Shown here in pieces: positions 26,797 to 36,500 of a stretch of DNA of 64,000 bases. This stretch comes from Trichuris trichiura (taxonomy: Eukaryota > Nematoda > Enoplea > Trichinellida > Trichuridae). Below the pieces are notes generated by a model that was not told where the DNA came from, did not search any database, and worked only from the letters and a program-made list of their open reading frames with translations. The stretch spans positions 62,001 through 126,000 of the forward strand of contig JBAJFE010000005.1 of the NCBI GenBank assembly GCA_037903355.1, written 5' to 3'. The first letter of the stretch is position 1, and the number at the start of each line of letters is the position of its first letter. The translations under genes were made by a program, and so were the position numbers.

Positions 26797-27374
26797 TCCC
26801 TATGTCGACCACCTCCTAAGTTGACCGAATTTTGACCAGTTGGTTGGTCAGCACGTTAATAAGCGCAAGGACAACCTCTATACGTCGACCACCACCGTAA
26901 GTGGGAAGTTGACCGCTTTAGCCGTGACCTGGTATATGTACGCAATGCTAACTTGCACTCTGTAAATTGGCCACTTCAGTTTGCTCTGTGTCAGTCGCTA
27001 GCAGCTGTTAACCATCATTGCCTCAATGTGCTGTTACTCAACGTAGCGAAGTTTTTCATTACCCTACATTGCAAATTCCTGATTACAGAACCGATTCCGT
27101 CGCTTTGACGATGCTTCTTTTATGCTTGCCGGCACAGCTTGCGCGTTTCCTCAAGTACATAAGCTCCCACCTACGCGTCGGCAGCATTCGCCCATTGAGC
27201 GAAATAGGACGAATCGAGCCTACTTGAACTCGTTCGCGTCGAGCTCAGTTCTATTCATTCGCTTTGCTATAGGTGTGCGGCAGGTTTTCTTAACGTGTCT
27301 TCGCGAGTAAAGATAGCCCGACTTACACAGTGATAGACGCAGTAGTAGCTACCAAGCTGGTTGCAGTTTGCATT

Positions 27375-28949
27375 ATGGCCAAACGGAAAGAATCGAGAGA
27401 GTTGGCACTGAAGGAAAAAGTGGACCTTATCCGCTTTCTCGAAACTAACAGTCAAAGGAAGACAGCAGAACGGTTTCATGTGAGCAAGACTACCGTTGGC
27501 AACATCCAGAGACGTAAACGTGAGTACTTGGAAAGATATGAGAAGGAAAGCGGAGACGCGCAGCGAAGAAAAAGGAGAACCTCCCTGGACCAAGTCAATG
27601 AAGCAGCGTTACATTGGTTTAAGCAAATGAGAGCAGCTAATGCACGCATCTCTGACCCAATGATCCAGAAAATTGCTAGAAAATTCGCCGTGGAATTCGG
27701 TTTCACAGGTTTCCAAGCATCAAACGGTTGGCTGGCAAAGTTCAAGCTCCGTTATCAGATTTCTCAGAAAATCTTATGCGGCGAATCTTGCGAAGTTCTC
27801 GTCGAGGTCTTGGAAGACTTCATCTTGAAATTTCGTCATTTCGCCAGTGGCTTTAAGGAAGAAGACATATTCAATGCTGATGAATGCGGCTTGTTCTTCG
27901 AAGCTATGCCTGATAGAAGTCTTGTACTAAAAGGCGATAAATGCAAAACCGGGAAGCTCTCCAAAGAACGCTTCACTGTGCTTCTTTGCGCTAGCGCAAC
28001 TGGGGAGAAGTTGACGCCATTGGTCATTGGTAAGTCAACGAAACCCCAAGCTTTTAAGAACTTGAAGCCTGATGACCTCCCTGCCACTTGGAGATCAAAT
28101 AAATCCGCCTGGATGACAGCCGCCATATTCGAAGAGTCGGTAAGAAGTGTCGACGGACAGATGAAGCGAATGAAACGTTCCATCTTATTGGTAGTAGACA
28201 ACTGCCCGAGCCATCCCCACGTGAAAGACCTCACAAATGTCACGTTAAAATTCCTGCCCCCAAACACTACCTCAAAGACCCAGCCTTTAGATCAAGGAGT
28301 AATTAAGACGTTTAAGGCGAAATACCGGACCCAGCTTCTGCGGTGGATCGTTGGCATAGCAGAGCACACCAGCTCATTTGCGGGAGCGATTACGATTGCT
28401 GCGTCCATTAATGCTTTGGACGCTGTACTTTGGATCAATTCTTCCTGGAATAAGGTTCAACCGGAGGCAATACGGAAATGCTTCAGGAGAGCTGGATTCG
28501 TCAGAGACGAAGAGGATCATGTCGAGCTCCGGCCTGATAGTCCCACTCCCGAAGTAGAGATTGAAGGAGTAAACTTCGAAGATTTCGTTTCAATGGATGA
28601 TGAATTGGCCACTTCTACCGAACCTGACCCACAAGCAATCTTTCAGTCTATACTAGCCGAAGCGGGACTGAGCCCAGAAGACGACGTAGAGGAGGAAAGT
28701 GAAAATGAGACGGAAATGGTACAGAAGCTGAAGGAAGAGGACGTCGGGCGCGTGTTAGCGCAGCTGAAGTGTTTTGCTGCTGAAAAATGTCCAAAGATGC
28801 TGAGCGCGGTAGCTATCGCAGAGACCGCCCTTGGTGCTTATGTTTGCAGTAAGAATAAGCACCAGACTAGAATTGACACCTTTTTCAGCAAGCATTGTAA
28901 CCCCAAAAAGCTTATGCATGATTTTACAGTGTTGTTTTTATGCTTTTGA
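27375..28949 (+). CDS. Tigger/pogo-like transposase (CENP-B-type HTH plus DDE)
   Basis: This 524-aa protein starts at the ATG at 27375 (MAKRKESREL); the frame is open a little further upstream but without a better start. Residues about 8-60 form a CENP-B N-type helix-turn-helix (TAERFHVSKTTVGNIQRRK). Residues about 75-140 form the second Tc5/CENP-B-type DNA-binding domain. The DDE_1 catalytic domain has its three acidic residues at D169 (NADECGLF), D275 (LVVDNCPSH) and D306 (PLDQGVIKTF), the DDD arrangement of Tigger/jerky proteins. The acidic C-terminal region ends in KHQTRIDTFFSKH, a Tigger-like tail. It would bind the TIRs and cut and paste the element at TA. No frameshift or stop is seen. 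Homology to domesticated TIGD proteins is possible, but TIRs around it argue for a transposon. Confidence 0.95.
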   Translation: MAKRKESRELALKEKVDLIRFLETNSQRKTAERFHVSKTTVGNIQRRKREYLERYEKESGDAQRRKRRTSLDQVNEAALHWFKQMRAANARISDPMIQKIARKFAVEFGFTGFQASNGWLAKFKLRYQISQKILCGESCEVLVEVLEDFILKFRHFASGFKEEDIFNADECGLFFEAMPDRSLVLKGDKCKTGKLSKERFTVLLCASATGEKLTPLVIGKSTKPQAFKNLKPDDLPATWRSNKSAWMTAAIFEESVRSVDGQMKRMKRSILLVVDNCPSHPHVKDLTNVTLKFLPPNTTSKTQPLDQGVIKTFKAKYRTQLLRWIVGIAEHTSSFAGAITIAASINALDAVLWINSSWNKVQPEAIRKCFRRAGFVRDEEDHVELRPDSPTPEVEIEGVNFEDFVSMDDELATSTEPDPQAIFQSILAEAGLSPEDDVEEESENETEMVQKLKEEDVGRVLAQLKCFAAEKCPKMLSAVAIAETALGAYVCSKNKHQTRIDTFFSKHCNPKKLMHDFTVLFLCF

Positions 28950-29089
28950 CCGTTTAATAGACCTCCAATTGATGCTCTGCAATAGAATAAAACGCATACA
29001 GATGCTAATCTGTTCAGCCGAGCCAGTTATACCCACAGTTCCAATATATTGACCACCTCCTATGTTGACCAGTTTTCTCCGGTCCCTTG

Positions 29090-29116
29090 GGTGGTCAACT
29101 TACGGAGGTTCTACTG
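29090..29116 (-). repeat. Right terminal inverted repeat of the intact Tigger element
   Basis: Read on the minus strand it begins CAGTAGAACCTCCGTAAG. It is followed on the plus strand by TA at 29117-29118. Confidence 0.92.
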
Positions 29117-30534
29117 TACTTTGTCTCGCTTACAGAATCTATGTTACCGCAGACGCCGAGAACGAGACAAGGTGCGTCCCGTCAGTCAGCTTTCCGTATT
29201 AAAATTTCACAAATGAGAAACATGTTTCTATAGGCCGTACTGTAAAAATCTACATAACGTTACAATATGATTATAGTGACAAAATGCAGTAATTTCAATA
29301 AACGCACTTGGTTCTTCTTCTGCTCATCAATGTTACAAAGTAAACTTTGGAAGCTTATAGCAAAAAAGAATAGTCATCCAATAAGACAAGAAGAAGTCCT
29401 TGATAACAACAGAAAAATGAATGTCTTTTTCGTACGTACCGCAAATAAAGCTCAGGTTAGCCGTTTGAAAGGAACAAAAACCGCGAACGCAGTCTAAAAA
29501 TATTGCAACATAGCAACGAAGCATTTTTAAAATGAACAATTTTTCATACCTATCGGAATGGCGGCAACGTAATTGGCTTCTTGCAAAAATGCCTTAAAGG
29601 GACGGACAGGTGAAATTGAAAGTACGCGTATTGATTACCTGATAAACGACGGACGTTCTTGGGCGATGAGTGTCTGAACATCTCTACGGAATACTTGAAT
29701 TGAAAATGCAGAGGAAAAGCATTTGCACACAGTACATTTACCACGCAACTGAATGTCCATTCAATCATAAACCCTTTTTTAATAAGTGAACGTAATGGGC
29801 AGACAAAAAACGACTATGACAACGACGCCAACAGATTACACGACTTAGGCGGTAAAAAGGTACACTTAGTCCTTTTTCCTTTTACAACACAAAAACAGCA
29901 TCGGTCCGAGAGAATTCGTTGCAGCCCGAAACGAAACTGCAGTGACTTCAATGAAACACTATACATATATGCGTGAAAGCAGCACAGCTTCCGGCATACT
30001 GGCGGCAAAAACAAAAATGATCGTCGCGAACATGATAACAGAGGTGATAAAGTTGAAGGAGTAAACTTTTGTTTTTCAAAACAAGCAGATCTCTAATAAA
30101 CTTCATTAAAAGTGGGCCATCTGCTGCTATGAAAGAAGAAGAAAAAAGTAGTAACATGTTCTGCGGATCGCTTGGTCGTCATTGAGGCAGTTCATAGGTA
30201 CACGTGTTGCTATGGATAAGAGAAACAAAAATACTGTACATACGAAGGTCGTATTACATTGCCAACCGAACGACACAGTTAAAAAGACGCGCCCTAAAAA
30301 AAGGTGCACAGCGCGGGAATGGCCTCTCTTATGGCAATGGCAAAAATGCTCATTCGTAAGGGAGATGCTGCTACCGTTACGGTAGGATCAAATCTATGTT
30401 TAGCTGAGTCATGGATCGACTGGATTCTCAAGCTTTATACGACCGTTCGCCTGCAGATTTTCAACACAGTATTTCGGCTCAATGACATCGCTAAACGTTA
30501 CACTTTAACTAGCAAAGGCAGGAGACGTGCTAAC
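29117..30534. other. Spacer between Tigger element and zinc-finger gene
   Basis: No gene is seen. A 22-bp sequence (CGGTAAAAAGGTACACTTAG then TC) at about 29849-29870 repeats one found at about 26698-26719, just left of the Tigger element. The zinc-finger gene's 3' untranslated region should start at 30534 and run leftward. Confidence 0.6.
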
Positions 30535-33500
30535 TCACGGCTGATCTTCTTCAGCTGCTTCAGGCAGCCGTAGTTTAACGTTGTTTTCATCCGGATCCTT
30601 GTCCTCAATGTAATTTTCTGCAACGCAACAATGACGTCATCGTATACGCAAAAAAAAACCACTTACGGAAAAGTTTGGGTAGTAAATCTTCTAGACGTCT
30701 TCTTTTCGCCAACTTCTGCCCTTCGTCCACCTTCGCCATAGTCGGAGTACTTAGGAAGGACAAGTTTGAATATACGTTTGGCTTATTGTCCTCAGGCGCT
30801 ACGTAGGTCGAACAAACGTTCATCTCCTCCATTTGCTCTTCGAAGCGGCGCTTGCACTGCTCCGTGTGGATGCGCAGACCAACCCTTTGAGCGTACGGTT
30901 TGCCGCATAATGAACATACGAATGGCTTCTCTCCGGTGTGGACTCTTTCGTGAACCAATCGATTGCCCTGACTTGTGAAAGCCTTGTCGCAGTACTGACA
31001 CTTGTAGGGCCGTTCGCCGGTATGCAATCGAATATGCACGTACAAGCTGCTTGAATAGCCGAATCGCTTGTCGCAGTATTTGCACGCAAATTCAGCCGGT
31101 TTGCCGCCTGGCTTGTGCACAGTTTCGTGCGATACAAGCTGAGAACGTTGGGCAAACCTTCGTCCGCACGTCTTGCATTGATACGGTCTTTCGCCGGTGT
31201 GTATCCTCTCGTGGCATTGCAAGTTACCGCGACTCGTAAACGCCTTCTCGCAATAGCTACACTTGTACGGCCGCTCGCCCGTATGCGTTCTCATGTGAAC
31301 TTGTAAGCTGCCGACATAGCCGAACACTTTGCCGCATACAGTGCATGGATGTTCCTTACTTTCTTTCTTGTGAACCTAAGCAACCAATGCTCAAAGCGTC
31401 GCTTATTATAGGCTTTGACTACTTAATAACTTTGAAATATTACTTTTTAAACCATTGCGTATAGTCGGGCTTGGCTAATTACAATTCCGGCAATGGAATG
31501 ATATTAGAATTTTAGAAAAGAAAAAGTCGTTCGGCACAAACCTGTCGAATATGTAGCTTAACGTAGTTTTTCAAGGTGAACTTCTTTGGGCACAAAGGAC
31601 ACTGGAATTGCCGATCGCCGTGCGTCTTCTTATGCGTGTACAACGCGCTGGGAGACGAAAGCATCTTTTCACAGGTTGGACACTGATAATTGCGTACGCC
31701 CAAATGGGTCTTTTCGTGCACCGACTTTGTGCCGTACTGGGAAAAGCAACGATCGCAATGGCGACACTTGTAGGGCCGTTCGCCCGTATGCGTCCTTTCG
31801 TGTACGTGACAAGTGGCCTTTTGGGCGAACCGTTTCTCGCAAAAGCGGCACTGGAATGGCTTTTCGCCGGTGTGCGAACGCATATGAGCAACAAGAGCGC
31901 TCATATAAGGAAACGACTTGCCGCAACAGCAGGTGTGCTCACGTTTCGGCATGACAATCGCTTCCTTTCTAAGTAGCTGCTGAAGAACGGCCGCACCCGA
32001 CTGATCAAAAGAGGTGCCGCCGCTTTGGTCTGACGTCAATGTCCAATCTATAGATTGAAGCGAAGCGACCGAACTGCCTGAGACCATCATCTCTTCAGCG
32101 GACGCCATAGCCATACGCATCGACTGTTCCTGCTTTAAATGGACATGCTGATGTTGACGAAGACTGGTCGCATGCGCGAAGTTCTTTGGACAAAGTTTGC
32201 ACTGATAGGGCCTTTCGCCAGTATGCGTCCGACGATGGGAATGTAGAGCCGACGGCTGAATGAATCGCTTGTCGCATATGTCGCACTTGTACCTCCGTTC
32301 ACCAGTATGCGAACGCTCGTGCATTATCAACGAAGTCTGCTGCGAGAAGCTCTTGGTACAGTACTTGCAAATGAATGGTCTCTCGCCGGTGTGCACCCGT
32401 TCATGCGCTATCATCGGATATTTGAAAGCAAACATTTTGCCGCAAAAACGACATTCCCAACGCTTCCCTCTGTCGTCGCTGGATCCGCGACCTCGACCAC
32501 GCCCGCGAGATGAGGCAACGTGGAACTGAGTCTCGTCGCAACTTCCGTTCAACGAAACTGCTGCTGTGGACGACGACATGTCCGAGTCACCGTTTGAAAT
32601 ACTCTGCTCCACAGCGTCCATATGCCTTTTTCTGTGCGAATACAGCGACGTACGATGGGCAAAATGTTTGCCGCACTGTTCGCACGAGAAAGCCTTTTCT
32701 TCCGAATGAGAAATCATGTGAGTACGCAAATTGCTAAGCGTGGCGAACTTCTTGTCGCAAAGGGCGCAAGCGTGCGGTTTGATACCAGTGTGCTGCCTTT
32801 CGTGGCTTTTCATATTTCCCTAAATCACGTACGTACGTACAAGTGAGAATTGAAGAGACGAAAGGAAATACAGTTGAACCTCCGTCAGTTGGCCACTTAA
32901 ACAGACTGGGGAAAACTGGTCAACATAGGGAAGCTGTGGGTATAAGTGGCTCGGCTGAATAAATTAGTATCTGTACGCGTTTTATTGGAGGTCTATTAAA
33001 TAGCGAGGTGCATAAAAATAACGTCATTATAAAATTGTAAGGTCTTCTACGGCTTTTCCCGTTTTTTCGTTGTGCTGTTATCTGTAATTAAACTAAACAA
33101 CTGCTCTACCAACGGATGGATGAGCCGTTATTAAGAAAAGTACAGATATCAACGCACTCAACTGTTTTATTGTTCAAAGCTTTCGGAACGCTCTAGTTCC
33201 GTCGTCAGTGAGGTGGTGGAACGCTCTAGTCGTCAGTGAGGTGGTGCTCCACCACCTCACTGACGACGGAACTAGAGCGTTCCGAAAGCTTTGAACAATA
33301 AAACAGTTGAGTGCGTTGATATCTGTACTTTTCTTAATAACGGCTCATCCATCCGTTGGTAGAGCAGTTGTTTAGTTTAATTACAGATAACAGCACAACG
33401 AAAAAACGGGAAAAGCCGTAGAAGACCTTACAACCATGAAAATTCAACCCGTTACAAAACATCCAGTTTTCAAGGTCATTATAAAATTATAGATAAGATT

Positions 33501-36500
33501 TTCAGCGGCGACAATGCTTGCTGAAAAAAGTGTCAATTCTAGTCCGATGGTTCTTTTTACTAATAAACTTAAGCGCTAAGGACGACCTCTGCGTTACCTA
33601 CCCCGCTCAGCATCTCTGAGCATTTTTCAGCATTGAAAATGTCATCTTCCTTGCGGACACTGGCGAAATGGCGAAACTTCGCGATGACGTCTTCCAAGAC
33701 CTCGCCGGTAACTTCGCTAGATTCGCCGCGTACAATTTTCGGTGAAATCCTATGACGGAGCTTGAACTTCTCGAGCCAACCGCTTGATGCGTGGAAACCT
33801 GTCAACCCGAATTCAGCGGCAAATCTTCTAGCAACTTCCCGGATCATTGGACCAGAGATCTGTGCATTAACTGCACTCATTTGATTAAACCAACTTAACG
33901 TTGCTTCATTGACTTGGTCGAAGGAGGTTCTCCTCCTTTTCCGCTGCGCGTCTCCGCTTTCCTTACCATATCTTTCCAAGTACTCGCGTTTACGTCTCTG
34001 GATGTTGCTAACAGTAGTCTTGCTGACATGAAACTGTTCCGCCGTCTTCCTTTGACTGCTGGTTTCGAGAAAGTGTATAAGATCCACTTTTTCCTTTAGT
34101 GTCAACTCTCTCAATTCTTTCCGTTCGGCCATAATGCAAACTGTAACCGGCTTGGTAGCTACCTACTGCATAAGCCGGAATGTCTTTACTCGCGAAGACT
34201 CGGTGAGGCCACCTGCCGCACAGGTACAACAAAACGAATGAATAGAACTGAGCTCGACGCGAACGAATACAAGTAGGGTCGATTCGTCATATTTCGCTTC
34301 ATGGGCGAATGCTGCCGACGCTTAGGCGAGAGGTTATGTAAACGAGGAAACGCGCAAGCTGCGCTGGCAAGCATGGAAAAAGCATCGTCAAAGTGACGGA
34401 ACCGGTTCTGTTATCAGGAATTTCCAATGAACCGTAATGAAAAACTTCGCTATGCTGACTAGTAGCACATTGAGGCACTGACGGTTAACAGCACCGAGCG
34501 ACTGACACAGAGCAAACTGAGGCGGTCAACTTACAGAGCATTGTGTCCATATACCAGGTCACGGCTAAAGCGGTCAACTGTCCACTTACGGAGGTAGTCG
34601 ATGTATAGAGGTCGTCCTTGCGCTTATTAACGTGCGGACTAACCAACTGGTCAAAACTCGGTCAACTTAGGGAGGTGATCGACACAAAGAGGTGGTCAAC
34701 TTTGGAGGTTTCACTGTGATTATAGCATGCACGTAGCGGCAGCTTTTCTAGCGCCATCTATTGGCTAGCGAATGCCCTCCTTCTTTTTCTCGACCAACTT
34801 TTGGATAAAACAGATTTAAGCGCGATGATCAGGGAAAATAAAAACACGACTGTACCTTTCCAACTGTTGACTGTAAGTCTACCTAGTCGCCAACAATGTC
34901 GGTAAAAACTCCCTCGGGAGCTCGAAATCATTGTACGTATTGCAGCCATAAGCCTATCGTTGCAAAACAAGAACAAAGTGAGCGCATGCTCACGTTTGAC
35001 AGATGTGCAATTATTTTTTATACTGTCGCGCATCGGTGAGGCCTTATTTGGGCTTAGCAGCTTGAAATTATGATAATTAGCGATATGACAAAAACTAAGA
35101 TCAACTCTCGGACTCAACCAAAGAAAATGTAGCTAAGATAGCCAACAGAGAATGTACAGAGAATTCCCGTCGCGCGACACTTGCTCAGCAAACATAAAAA
35201 GCATTGTTCTACCGGTGAGCTTATTACGCAACATGATGAGAGCATTAATCGATGAAAACTACTTTGACAACTTTTTCAAAATAGAAACCACAAAATAGAG
35301 GGAACAACGTCCGCCTGCCCTTATAAGTACCTTTTTAGCGAATAAATGGATTTGCCCAACTAAACGCTCTGCTAATGAGCTGATCAAGTACGAGGCGGAA
35401 TGACGACGTCAGCGGCGCAGTGGGGCGCCCAATAATGCTTAAAACAATAACGCTTGCTTTGGTGATCGAAAAGCTCGCTGCTCGAACCCGCTTAGCCAAA
35501 ACGTACTAACGAAGGGATGCGTATTGGTTGGAATCGTACGAAAACGGAATTGGCAAAAAATGTCGGCTCCAATTCGACATTTTTCAATTTGTCGCGCGGC
35601 GGGAAAGCAACAAGACGCGCTGAAATTCTTAATAACCCGGGAAAAATGAACTGAAGACGGGAGAATGCTGTTACTACAAATCGAGCATGCGACTTGAAGG
35701 ATTAACGAAGAAGAAGAATCTATTCAAACTCAATCGCGCTTTCCTGTTTTGTCTCTTCCGGCGTAGCTTTTTCGAAAACGGAGGCGGCCGTAATTTGCTG
35801 ATCATTACGCGTCGGCTCGTTTGAATCATGCAACCGAAGGACAATGAAATAAACAATACGTGCCGGAAATGGAACAACCAGTTTTCGCTACCGACAGGCG
35901 TCAATAGAACGTCTGCAAAAGCGTCTTAACTACCAAAAGCTCAACCAACACTTTGCGGTCGCAAAGCCGCCTTTGAATTATAGGCAATAAAATATTCAAT
36001 CTCTCTACCGTTGCGCAAGATAATGAAACAAGTTTCATTCGCTTAAACGGTCTGCCTATTGTCACCTCAAATCTTCGCTTACGGAAAGGCAAAAGGGAGA
36101 AAGAATAGAAGAAATAGAATTGGACGCTTGTAGACGGTAACTAGATAAACAGGTCAACATTTCAAAATAGGCGTAAACGTAAACAGCAGCTGCCACTGCC
36201 TTTGGTTGGATGCTACCATTAAAGCAATGGTTCATTCGTATTTCAGAAGCCGAAAAGCAAGAAAAATAGTCATTCCCTACAGGGCGCTGTCAGCTGCTTT
36301 AATACTGCTTGGAAGCAGGCAGCTGAAAAGAAAGAAAACACCGGTCGTCAACCGCTTAAAATTCGGGAAAATTGCCCAACCCGAAAAAGGCTACAATACT
36401 GTGCCAACAACAATATACCTGACACTATCCGCATTGGTAGGACTAAAATAGAGGCCAAATCGGAAGCTGTACAACTTTTTCAATTGGAATCAAGCGGAAG

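Larger units (their letters stand above)
26771..29116 (+). mobile_element. Intact pogo/Tigger-type DNA transposon
   Basis: The 2,346-bp element has terminal inverted repeats starting CAGTAGAACCTCCG; the two ends match over 26-27 bp apart from one inserted T. It is flanked on both sides by TA, the target duplication expected of the Tc1/mariner-pogo superfamily. Subterminal copies of a GTTGACC-ACCTCC motif recur near both ends and may be transposase binding sites. One uninterrupted transposase ORF lies inside. Near-perfect ends, TA flanks and an open ORF suggest a recent insertion. Activity cannot be judged from one copy. Confidence 0.93.
32871..34716 (-). mobile_element. Internally deleted, diverged Tigger element in the zinc-finger gene intron
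   Basis: Ends resembling the intact element's TIRs lie at 32871 (CAGTTGAACCTCCG) and, reading inward from 34716, CAGTGAAACCTCC. TA precedes the left end, but the right flank is TG, so the duplication has decayed. The 5' leader, ORF start and 3' region align with the intact copy at 26771-29116, but with many substitutions. The catalytic part of the transposase is missing, and a foldback sequence is inserted near the low-coordinate end. The element begins only about 50 bp from the intron's acceptor site, in the same orientation as the host gene. Confidence 0.88.

Noticed and set aside
27836..28267. 143-codon minus-strand ORF
   Set aside because: It is a shadow of the transposase catalytic domain.
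31586..32529. Several plus-strand ORFs of 60-120 codons
   Set aside because: They are antisense to the zinc-finger exons; the repeated Cys/His codons keep other frames open.
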